From NCBI GenBank assembly GCA_021740905.1, contig JAIOYV010000009.1, positions 1-64,000 on the forward strand: a DNA stretch of 64,000 nucleotides, written 5' to 3'. A program made the position numbers and the translations under genes. This stretch comes from Bacteroidales bacterium. GTDB taxonomy: Bacteria; Bacteroidota; Bacteroidia; Bacteroidales; M50B96. Positions 8,194-15,263 of the stretch are shown piece by piece. The notes beneath the pieces were generated by a model, which searched no databases, had not been told where the DNA came from, and worked only from the letters and a program-made list of their open reading frames with translations. Numbering within the stretch: position 1 is the stretch's first letter; every line of letters starts with the position of its first letter.

Positions 8194-8351
8194 TTATGTC
8201 GATTACAATATAATCAATTTTAAAAATGATGCAAGGGAAATTTTGAGGAAAAAGAGGATGAAAATGCTGAAATATTGAGTAACAAGAAAATGTCAAATTG
8301 AAGAATTTGGCCGAAACGAATTAGGGTAATAGACATGGGACAAGCAAAGCA

Positions 8352-8383
8352 TTTAGTAGTAAAGCAAAAACAAACTAACTTTG
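8352..8383 (+). promoter_or_regulatory. Putative restriction-modification promoter
   Basis: TAACTTTG (8376-8383) matches the -7 consensus, with a one-mismatch -33 box TTTA at 8352-8355 and a 20-base spacer. It lies 34 bases before the methyltransferase ATG. Confidence 0.45.
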
Positions 8384-8417
8384 TTGACTGAATAAAATAG
8401 TTTCAAGACACAAGAAA

Positions 8418-9275
8418 ATGACAAGACACGAAAGAGATGGACATATAATTTTTCAAGGCGATGCAGTTCGGGTACTTCGGGACGAAATACCTGATAATTC
8501 AATCGACCTGATTTTTGTTGATCCCCCCTATAATATCGGCAAAAATTTCAACGGGAGAGCTGACAAGTGGGTAACCGACGAATCGTATTTAAACTGGTGT
8601 TATAGCTGGATTGACCTATGTCTGAAAAAACTTAAACCTAGCGGAAGTTTTTATGTGATGACATCCACCCAATTCATCCCCTATTTTGATATTTACCTTC
8701 GTGAAAAAGTTGAAATCTTGTCAAGGATCGTCTGGTCTTACGACAGTTCGGGGGTGCAGGCAAAAAACTATTTTGGTTCGATGTACGAGCCTATCCTGTT
8801 TTGTGTAAAAAACAAAAACGATTATACCTTTAATTCCGAAGAAATACTAGTAGAAGCCAAAACCGGGGCAAAGCGAAAATTAATCGATTACCGAAAAAAC
8901 CCACCCCAGCCCTACAACACCCAAAAAGTACCCGGCAATGTATGGGAATTTGCACGGGTTAGGTATCGAATGTCGGAATACGAGAACCATCCAACGCAAA
9001 AACCCATTGCATTATTGGAAAGGATAATCAAAGCAAGCTCAAATCCGGGAGATGTTGTATTGGATCCTTTTTCGGGCACGTTTACCACCTCTTATGTAGC
9101 AAAAAAACTTGGTAGGAAATCTATCGGGATTGAGATAGACGAAGACTTTGTGAAAATTGGATTGCGCAGGGTCCAGCAACTTCAGGAAATAAACGGGGAG
9201 AAATTGCAGAGGGAGCCGAAAATTTACGAAACGAACAATACACATCAACTAACACTATTTGAGCCTAAGCCATGA
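8418..9275 (+). CDS. YhdJ-like adenine-specific DNA methyltransferase
   Basis: A 285-residue beta-class N6-adenine methyltransferase. The catalytic motif VDPPYNIG (D35-PPY) comes first and the S-adenosylmethionine motif LDPFSGT (215-221) near the C-terminus. The central part, including IVWSYDSSGVQAK and DYRKNPPQPYNTQKVPGNVW, is very close to what I recall of E. coli YhdJ, which methylates ATGCAT. The stop codon overlaps the start of the next gene by 4 bases (ATGA), so the two genes form a tight restriction-modification operon. Here the enzyme protects host sites from the partner nuclease rather than acting as an orphan. The recognition site is inferred from the YhdJ likeness. Confidence 0.88.
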   Translation: MTRHERDGHIIFQGDAVRVLRDEIPDNSIDLIFVDPPYNIGKNFNGRADKWVTDESYLNWCYSWIDLCLKKLKPSGSFYVMTSTQFIPYFDIYLREKVEILSRIVWSYDSSGVQAKNYFGSMYEPILFCVKNKNDYTFNSEEILVEAKTGAKRKLIDYRKNPPQPYNTQKVPGNVWEFARVRYRMSEYENHPTQKPIALLERIIKASSNPGDVVLDPFSGTFTTSYVAKKLGRKSIGIEIDEDFVKIGLRRVQQLQEINGEKLQREPKIYETNNTHQLTLFEPKP

Positions 9276-10378
9276 GACATCAATTTACTGATACTATAGA
9301 AAATGTTATTGCGGAACATTTCCCTGAAAATTGGGAAGAAATATTTAAAAGCAGCGAACTTCTTCAGTACTTGAACAGAAAAACAGCTTCTGCAAATAGA
9401 GGCTCAAAAGCACGAGGTAGTTTTGCAAACCTTTACGCTATTTATGTTCTTGTTGAAGATTATATAAACAATGGATTCCTTGATTCTGGCAAGTACGCCA
9501 ACTATGAAGGAGCAAAATTTTCCGACTTATTTCGCAGACAAAGAGAACTTCCTTTCGGGACAAAACTTCAAAACCATGGTCTAAACCACAGGATGAACCT
9601 TGAATTCAGGAAATTCTTTCCAACCTGTGAATTTACCCCGATAATTAGGGTTGTAGAAACAAACCGATATTGGATTAATGAGAATCTTCTAAAAGTTAAG
9701 GTGAATAAGAAAACCTTCAATCTTACCCAGCCTATTATAGAAATTATTGATGCCTACATTCGGGCAAAAAAAAGTGCCTTTAATAGATTTATTGATACCT
9801 GCGAACAACTCAACAAAATTTCTTCAGAAGGAAAACAAGAGATAATTGACTTTATTATCGGTTTACTTGCTCCAAATATTGATGCAAGAATCTTTGAAAT
9901 TGTAAGTTATGCAATCCTTAAATACTTCTATTTCGACCAGTCCGTTTTCTTCGGTTTTGAAGTTGATACTATTGAAGAAGAGAACTTAAAGCTTTTTAAA
10001 ACAGGCCGCACCAATGCCAATGATGGAGGAATCGACTTCGTAATGAAACCATTAGGCCGCTTCTTTCAAGTTACCGAAACAACTGATGTTAAAAAGTATT
10101 TTTTGGACATTGACAAATTAGAGAAATACCCCCTCACATTTGTCATAAAATCGGAAGAGACTATTGATGACCTTTTTAATCGTCTAAAGAAAAATGCAAA
10201 ATCCCAATACTCTATTAATGCTGTTGTTGAGAAATATATGGAATGCATTGAAGAAATCATCAACATTCCAGTATTAAATGAACGTTTTCTTAAAGCTGTT
10301 GAATTAGGATACCTATCTGATATTATGAATGAAATCATTCTTCAAAGCAAAGTTGAATTTAATATTGAGATTGATTAA
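9272..10378 (+). CDS. Type II restriction endonuclease, ApaLI-like
   Basis: The 368-residue protein is translationally coupled to the methyltransferase. A likely nuclease centre lies at residues 245-270: GRTNANDGGIDFVMKPLG followed by RFFQVTE, which gives D255 and a Q-x-T-E strand in place of the classical E-x-K. This matches my memory of the ApaLI-like family (ApaLI cuts GTGCAC). The YhdJ-type partner suggests a site with the same TGCA core, such as ATGCAT. The N-terminal 200 residues are helical and may hold the recognition part. The gene is AT-rich compared with the regulator that follows 21 bases downstream. That this is the cognate nuclease is well supported by position; the family name is less certain. 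Confidence 0.72.
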   Translation: MRHQFTDTIENVIAEHFPENWEEIFKSSELLQYLNRKTASANRGSKARGSFANLYAIYVLVEDYINNGFLDSGKYANYEGAKFSDLFRRQRELPFGTKLQNHGLNHRMNLEFRKFFPTCEFTPIIRVVETNRYWINENLLKVKVNKKTFNLTQPIIEIIDAYIRAKKSAFNRFIDTCEQLNKISSEGKQEIIDFIIGLLAPNIDARIFEIVSYAILKYFYFDQSVFFGFEVDTIEEENLKLFKTGRTNANDGGIDFVMKPLGRFFQVTETTDVKKYFLDIDKLEKYPLTFVIKSEETIDDLFNRLKKNAKSQYSINAVVEKYMECIEEIINIPVLNERFLKAVELGYLSDIMNEIILQSKVEFNIEID

Positions 10379-10399
10379 GTTTTTATTGGCAAACAAACC

Positions 10400-11194
10400 A
10401 TGCACTTCACACAAAACATAAAACTGCTGCGCCGCCGGAAGGGATTTACCCAGGAGGATATGGCTCGTTTGCTAAACATGAAACGGCCTACTTTGGGTGG
10501 CTACGAAAGTGGCGTGGCCAAACCCGGCATCGGTGTATTAATCGCATATTCCGATTTTTTTAAGGTGTCGATTGATACATTGATCCGTATCGACCTGGGC
10601 AAACTTCCCGACAGTCAGCTAAGGCAACTCGAACAGGGCAACGATGTGTTTGTAAGGGGGAGCCAGTTGCGGGTGCTGGCCACTACCGTAGATAAAAACA
10701 ATCGGGAAAACATCGAGCTTGTTCCTGAAAAAGCCAAGGCTGGCTACACCACCGGTTTTGCTGACCCGGAGTACATCAGCGAGTTGCCCCGGTTTAGCCT
10801 GCCCTTTCTTCCTGATGAAAAAAAATTCAGGACCTTTCAGATAAGCGGCGATTCCATGTTGCCCATTGCAGAAGGTTCTTGGGTAACAGGGGAATATATC
10901 CAGGACTGGACCAGCATTAAAGATGGGCAGGCCTGCATTGTGCTTACTGTTGACGATGGCGTTATTTTCAAAATCTTGGAAAATAAATGGGAGCAGGAAG
11001 GGTCTTTCCTGGCCAAATCACTAAACCCCATGTACGAACCTTATCTAATCCCGATAATCGAAATAAAAGAAATCTGGAAGTTTACCCACTTCATTTCTTC
11101 AGCTATGCCCGAGGAAGATGTGTCGGTGGGAGAAATAATGAAAAGCCTGAAAAAGTTGCAGGAAGATGTGGCTGTGTTGAAGGATAAAGGGTAA
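10400..11194 (+). CDS. XRE-S24 autocleavable repressor (LexA/CI-like)
   Basis: A 264-residue regulator with an N-terminal Xre/Cro helix-turn-helix (about 5-60; FTQEDMARLLNMKRPTLGGY) and a C-terminal S24 peptidase domain. All parts of the self-cleavage machinery are visible: the A114-G115 bond in EKAKAGYT, nucleophile S152 in ISGDSMLP and general base K191 in GVIFKILE. Such proteins cleave themselves when RecA filaments form on damaged DNA and so derepress their targets. In Bacteroidota this regulator type is found beside dinB and dnaE2, which makes those genes its probable targets. Here the restriction-modification operon separates it from dinB and reads into it with only 21 bases between. 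A short coil (about 245-264) ends the protein. Confidence 0.88.
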   Translation: MHFTQNIKLLRRRKGFTQEDMARLLNMKRPTLGGYESGVAKPGIGVLIAYSDFFKVSIDTLIRIDLGKLPDSQLRQLEQGNDVFVRGSQLRVLATTVDKNNRENIELVPEKAKAGYTTGFADPEYISELPRFSLPFLPDEKKFRTFQISGDSMLPIAEGSWVTGEYIQDWTSIKDGQACIVLTVDDGVIFKILENKWEQEGSFLAKSLNPMYEPYLIPIIEIKEIWKFTHFISSAMPEEDVSVGEIMKSLKKLQEDVAVLKDKG

Positions 11195-11230
11195 GGTATT
11201 TTGTTCTGTCAGATACATCACAAAAAATTA

Positions 11231-11238
11231 TACTTTTG
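11231..11238 (+). promoter_or_regulatory. -7 box upstream of fixH
   Basis: TACTTTTG matches TAnnTTTG and lies 25 bases before the ATG of the FixH-like gene. The best TTTG upstream (11200-11203) is too far away (27 bases), so only the -7 element is proposed. Confidence 0.45.
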
Positions 11239-11263
11239 CAAAAAAATATAGATTGGTAAAATC

Positions 11264-11707
11264 ATGAAAATAAACTGGGGAACGGGGATTCTTATTTTTA
11301 TTGTTTTGTTTGTGAGCGGGATGGCCCTGTTGGTATACATTGCCTTTAGCCAAAAGATAAACCTTGTAAACAAAGATTACTATCCTTTGGAGATCGAACA
11401 CCAGCAAATGATCGACAAAGAAAACAACACCCGGCAACTGGCCGAAAACATTAGCATTTCGTTTAGCGGCGACTCTATCCTGTTGCATTTCCCCCATCTG
11501 GACGACTTTTCAAAAGTGAATGGCAAGGTAGTTTTTTACCGTCCATCCGATTTTGATGAGGATATTAGTTACGACCTTAATCTATCAGAAAACGGACAAC
11601 AAATGCTCAATTCCAATGGACTTTTAAAAGGGAAATATATTATCCAGGTGGATTGGGATTATGATGGCACGGCTTATTTCACGAAAAAAGACATTCATAT
11701 TCAGTAA
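11264..11707 (+). CDS. fixH: FixH family protein (cbb3 oxidase accessory)
   Basis: A 147-residue protein with one N-terminal membrane segment (residues 6-28) and a periplasmic domain. The segment from INLVNKDYYPLEIEHQQMID onward is characteristic of FixH proteins in Bacteroidota. FixH takes part in maturation of cbb3-type cytochrome oxidase, probably in copper or electron-transfer steps. It is followed 11 bases later by a SafE-like membrane protein, the usual order at the end of cco operons. The oxidase genes ccoNOP and ccoG are not present: the preceding gene is the S24 regulator. The module either works in trans with an oxidase elsewhere or is a relic of a rearrangement. Confidence 0.8.
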   Translation: MKINWGTGILIFIVLFVSGMALLVYIAFSQKINLVNKDYYPLEIEHQQMIDKENNTRQLAENISISFSGDSILLHFPHLDDFSKVNGKVVFYRPSDFDEDISYDLNLSENGQQMLNSNGLLKGKYIIQVDWDYDGTAYFTKKDIHIQ

Positions 11708-11718
11708 TCATTTAAAAA

Positions 11719-12441
11719 ATGGATTTATTTTATGCAGCTCTGATATTTGGCCTATTAACAGGATTCCATTGCATTGGCATGTGTGGGCCAATCGCCATAT
11801 CCCTGCCATTGAGCGATCAGAATTGGACATCGAAAACCCTTGGCGGCATAATTTATAATCTTGGCAGGGTAGTGACCTATTCCATTTTGGGCGGCCTTTT
11901 TGGCTTGGTCGGTCAGGGATTGAAAATTGCTGGATTCCAACAAGCGCTGGCCATCGTGGTAGGATCTATTATGATCGCCTCGGTATTTTTTCCTCTGTTG
12001 TTTAATAAAATGTCGAAAGGCTCCCCATTGTTCAGTTCGGTCGAAAAGCTTAAAATGAAAATGGGTTTGCTGTTTGGTAAGAAAAGCAATTCGGCCTTGT
12101 TCGCCATTGGCCTATTAAATGGCTTGTTACCCTGCGGCCCGGTCTATATTGCCCTTGGATTGTCGCTGGCTTCGGGGCATTTTTTGTTGGGTTCACTCTA
12201 CATGGCCGTTTTTGGCTTAGGGACAATCCCAATCATGTTAAGCCTCTCTTTACTTGGGAATTTTATTTCTGGACCGATTAGGCTAAAAATTCGGAAAATT
12301 GTACCTACCTTTATCGTGTTAATGGGGCTATGGTTTATCCTGAAAGGTTTGGGGTTGGGAATACATTTAATTTCGCCTTCCGATAATCGATTACATGTTG
12401 AACAAGAACCTGTTAAGGAACTAAAGAATTGTTGTAAATAA
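11719..12441 (+). CDS. Sulfite exporter TauE/SafE-like membrane protein (CcoH/CycZ-type context)
   Basis: A 240-residue integral membrane protein with about six hydrophobic segments. The first contains GFHCIGMCGP, a Cys-x3-Cys motif typical of the DsbD_2/SafE-like family found beside cbb3 oxidase genes, and a second conserved motif, LPCGPVY, lies in the middle. Members are thought to move copper or reductant for cytochrome oxidase assembly. The C-terminus ends in NCCK, two further cysteines in the cytoplasm or periplasm. It is co-transcribed with fixH (11-base gap) and followed 18 bases later by a lipoprotein cytochrome c. The exact substrate cannot be told from sequence. Confidence 0.8.
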   Translation: MDLFYAALIFGLLTGFHCIGMCGPIAISLPLSDQNWTSKTLGGIIYNLGRVVTYSILGGLFGLVGQGLKIAGFQQALAIVVGSIMIASVFFPLLFNKMSKGSPLFSSVEKLKMKMGLLFGKKSNSALFAIGLLNGLLPCGPVYIALGLSLASGHFLLGSLYMAVFGLGTIPIMLSLSLLGNFISGPIRLKIRKIVPTFIVLMGLWFILKGLGLGIHLISPSDNRLHVEQEPVKELKNCCK

Positions 12442-12459
12442 CCATAAACTAAATGTAAA

Positions 12460-12927
12460 ATGAAAAAGTTGACTATCTTACTGACCGGAATAAGTGTACT
12501 ATTTCTGGTTTCCTGCGGAGGCGGGGGCGAAACAAAAAAAGCAGATGATACAAAAGCTGCTCAAGAAGAAGTAATGGATGTACAGGCTGCACCTGTTTTA
12601 GACCTTGCTGCCGGTGAAGCTATTTATAATGGAAAAGGATTATGTGCTACCTGCCACCAAAAAAATGGCGAAGGATTAGCTCCTGCATTCCCTCCTTTGG
12701 CCAAATCAGATTATCTTTTGGCAAACAAAGAAAGAGCCATCCACCAAGCTATGTATGGCTCAAAAGAGCCTATCACAGTTAATGGCGTTGAATACCCAGG
12801 TGGGATTATGACTGTAGTAGAAATGACCGACCAGGAAGTGATGGACGTAGTAAATTATATTTTGAACAGTTGGGGAAACGATGGTGGTACTGTAACTTTG
12901 GAAGAGGTTGCAGCACAGCGCAAATAA
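12460..12927 (+). CDS. Monoheme cytochrome c lipoprotein
   Basis: A 155-residue protein with a lipoprotein signal peptide (lipobox FLVSC, lipidated C19), a charged linker (about 20-48) and a class I cytochrome c domain. The heme site is CATCH (C62, C65, H66). A methionine in PGGIMTVVEM near residue 114 is a probable sixth ligand. It should be anchored in the outer leaflet of the inner membrane or in the outer membrane, shuttling electrons in the periplasm, plausibly to a terminal oxidase given the fixH/SafE-like neighbours. A strong terminator follows, which marks the end of the operon. Confidence 0.88.
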   Translation: MKKLTILLTGISVLFLVSCGGGGETKKADDTKAAQEEVMDVQAAPVLDLAAGEAIYNGKGLCATCHQKNGEGLAPAFPPLAKSDYLLANKERAIHQAMYGSKEPITVNGVEYPGGIMTVVEMTDQEVMDVVNYILNSWGNDGGTVTLEEVAAQRK

Positions 12928-12946
12928 TATTTTATTGTTCTTTTAT

Positions 12947-12981
12947 AAAAGGGATAGCTTTTTTCGGCTATCCCTTTTTTT
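12947..12981 (+). terminator. Intrinsic terminator after the fixH-cytochrome operon
   Basis: The arms GGGATAGC and GCTATCCC surround a T-rich loop and are followed by a run of seven Ts. The A-run before the stem means it may also stop transcription coming from the other side. Confidence 0.85.
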
Positions 12982-13170
12982 ATTTCACTTTTTAATTTTC
13001 CTTCCGGGATATTCTGAAAAATGCGGAAACTACTTCTACATGAATATGAAAAAGGCAAAATTGCAATTGGGGATAAAAATATCAGTATTTTGCACTTTTA
13101 GTTAGAATATTTAAATAAATTGATCAAATTGAAATTAAACAAACAAAATGGGGATGAAACAAATAAGATT

Positions 13171-14091
13171 ATGACTGGACTTAAATACATCCTTCCGCCA
13201 TTTCTTCAAAAAGGTGACAAAGTTGGGATAATTGCGCCTGCGCGTAAAATGAACGAGCCAGAACTTGAACCGGCAATCGGTACTATTCAGTCCTGGGGCT
13301 TTCATGTTGAATTAGGAAAAAACTTATATGCCAGCGACAGGCAATTTGCGGGAACCGACAGGCAACGAGCTGCCGATCTGCAAAACATGATGGACAACCC
13401 CGACATAAAAGCCATATTTTGTGCCCGAGGGGGCTATGGTTCCATCCGGCTCCTACCCTATCTCGACTTTTCAACTTTCAAAAAAAATCCGTGTTGGATA
13501 GTGGGTTATAGCGATATTACCGTACTCCATTCCTATCTCTCACAAAAGCTTTCAATTTGCAGCCTACATGCCACCATGCCCTTGAATTTTTCGGCTAATG
13601 AAAGAAACATCACTTCGCAAAATAGGCTTAAGCAAGTTTTAATGGGAGACCTACCAGATATCTCTTTTGCCTCAAACCCAAACAATCGAAAAGGCTTATC
13701 GGAAGGCGCACTTACTGGCGGCAACCTTTCGATGCTTTACAGCATGCGGGGGACCGAAATCGACATCGACACCGATGGCAAAATCCTCTTTATTGAAGAC
13801 TTGGACGAATACCTGTACCACATCGACCGGATGATGATGAACCTGAAAATTGGGAATCAATTGAAGAATCTTAAGGGGTTGATTATTGGTGGGATGAGCG
13901 ACATGAACGACAACAAGGTTCCCTTTGGGAAAACGGCAAAGGAAATTATTGCTGAAGCAGTGGCTGAATATGATTATCCGGTGGCCTTTGATTTTCCTGC
14001 CGGTCACCAGAAACTAAATATGCCTCTGGTTTTTGGCAAGCAGGTAAAATTGACAGTTGATGATAATGGATCTAATCTAACCTATTTATAA
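13171..14091 (+). CDS. LD-carboxypeptidase (peptidase family S66)
   Basis: This 306-residue enzyme removes the terminal D-Ala from tetrapeptides during peptidoglycan recycling. The S66 catalytic triad is visible: S114 in GYSDITVLH, E209 in FIEDLDEY and H279 in PAGHQKLN. The conserved ARGGYG lies at 85-90. The frame is open upstream to a TTG at 13120, but the ATG at 13171 gives the normal family N-terminus (a short segment, then GDKVGIIAPA) and is preferred. No signal peptide is seen, so the enzyme is cytoplasmic. It is followed 7 bases later by the yraN-like gene and probably co-transcribed with it. Confidence 0.9.
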   Translation: MTGLKYILPPFLQKGDKVGIIAPARKMNEPELEPAIGTIQSWGFHVELGKNLYASDRQFAGTDRQRAADLQNMMDNPDIKAIFCARGGYGSIRLLPYLDFSTFKKNPCWIVGYSDITVLHSYLSQKLSICSLHATMPLNFSANERNITSQNRLKQVLMGDLPDISFASNPNNRKGLSEGALTGGNLSMLYSMRGTEIDIDTDGKILFIEDLDEYLYHIDRMMMNLKIGNQLKNLKGLIIGGMSDMNDNKVPFGKTAKEIIAEAVAEYDYPVAFDFPAGHQKLNMPLVFGKQVKLTVDDNGSNLTYL

Positions 14092-14098
14092 AAGAACA

Positions 14099-14461
14099 AT
14101 GTCGGAAAAGAGCGAACTTGGGCGAAGGGGCGAAGTGATAGCCACGGAGTACCTGGTGAAAAATGGATTTACCATACTGCACAACAACTGGACTTACAAA
14201 AACAAGGAGCTGGATATTGTTGCCACGAAAGATAATTTTCTGATTGTGATCGAGGTAAAAAGTCGTTCGGAAAATTATGTGGTCGATCCTATTGATTCAA
14301 TTACACCCCAAAAGCAAAAGTTCCTTTTCGACGCTGCCGAATCGTATGCCGAAATTTACAATTTAGATGATGATATCCGTTTCGACATTATCTTGATTGT
14401 ATTTAGTGAAACAAGCCATACGCTTGAATATATTGAAGATGCCTTCCGACCGGGTTGGTAG
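14099..14461 (+). CDS. YraN/UPF0102 family nuclease-fold protein
   Basis: A 120-residue member of UPF0102. The conserved N-terminal LGRRGE is at residues 8-13, then ELDIVA and IEVKSR, which form the D...ExK centre of a PD-(D/E)XK nuclease fold. The cellular role of the family is not settled; links to DNA recombination or repair have been suggested. It lies 7 bases after the LD-carboxypeptidase and the repeat region at 14475 follows it. Confidence 0.9.
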   Translation: MSEKSELGRRGEVIATEYLVKNGFTILHNNWTYKNKELDIVATKDNFLIVIEVKSRSENYVVDPIDSITPQKQKFLFDAAESYAEIYNLDDDIRFDIILIVFSETSHTLEYIEDAFRPGW

Positions 14462-14474
14462 GAATTGGTTGGAG

Positions 14475-14522
14475 CCCACTTACGCTAAAGCCTGCCTTTG
14501 CCGGCAGGTAGGCTTCGGTGGG
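14475..14522. repeat. Dispersed palindromic repeat (CCCAC...GTGGG)
   Basis: A hairpin with outer arms CCCAC and GTGGG and inner arms AAGCCTGCC and GGCAGG. A shortened relative that keeps the outer arms and AGGCTTCGGTGGG lies at 35440-35465. It follows directly after the YraN-like gene, where it could act as an RNA hairpin. Confidence 0.7.
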
Positions 14523-14588
14523 TAAATGTCGGAGTGATGGAGAGAAGGAACGATGAGGAGAAGGAACAATTTTCCCTAGTGGTTCGAC

Positions 14589-14622
14589 CGAGAGTTTCGC
14601 TTAACGCGAAGCCTTCGGTTTC
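14589..14622. repeat. Nested hairpin TTCGC-TTAAC-GCGAA
   Basis: A small inverted repeat within ACCGAGAG...CTTCGGT, upstream of the following membrane gene. Its role is unknown. Confidence 0.45.
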
Positions 14623-14698
14623 TCTAAATTTTAGCCCGTGGATTTTCCCTTTATTTTTCGGATATTTGCTTCTGGTTATTAGCATCAAAAAATACGGA

Positions 14699-15151
14699 AT
14701 GACACATCCAGAAAACACGAAATTAAAAGATTGCTTAAAGGGGCTAAATATTGTTTACCTGGCATTATTGTTTGGTCAACTTATGCTAGGTGCGCTGTTT
14801 GTAATCCTCATCTATTCCGATATGGTAAGCCCCGAAATGGATGCCGAAACCCAATACATCATCAACACTTCGGCTTTGCTGATAAGTATAATTGCGATTC
14901 CTGCGGGATATTATCTTTATTCGCTAAGAGGGAAACATGCTCAAAGCATTTCGAATGAGGATCAGAAAATTGAGATATTCCGAAATATTACCATCCTGAA
15001 ATTGGCCACTTTCGAGCTTGGTGGAATGGCCAACCTGCTTGCCTTTTTAATTTGCCAGTCACAGCAAAGCTTGTTTATTTTTGCCATTGTGATAATTGTA
15101 TTTCTGCTGAATAAACCCAGTCAACAAAAATATTTCGAGAATTTTGAATGA
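14699..15151 (+). CDS. Small four-helix membrane protein, hypothetical
   Basis: A 150-residue protein with about four hydrophobic segments (approximately 17-40, 55-75, 95-120 and 122-140) and short charged loops. The family is not recognised. The frame is open to 14498, but that upstream part runs through two intergenic repeats, so the ATG at 14699 is the likely start. It stands alone on the plus strand between a repeat and the convergent lon gene. No function is proposed. Confidence 0.65.
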   Translation: MTHPENTKLKDCLKGLNIVYLALLFGQLMLGALFVILIYSDMVSPEMDAETQYIINTSALLISIIAIPAGYYLYSLRGKHAQSISNEDQKIEIFRNITILKLATFELGGMANLLAFLICQSQQSLFIFAIVIIVFLLNKPSQQKYFENFE

Positions 15152-15263
15152 AAATCAGGTATTGGGTTTAACTATGTACAAATATTGAATTGACTCAATC
15201 TCCCTACTCAGGTTATCACCTAATTACTCAATCCCCTAATCGCCCAATTACTCATTTCCCTAT

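Noticed and set aside
14498-14698. N-terminal extension of the membrane protein at 14699
   Set aside because: The extension is translated intergenic repeat sequence; the ATG at 14699 is a better start.
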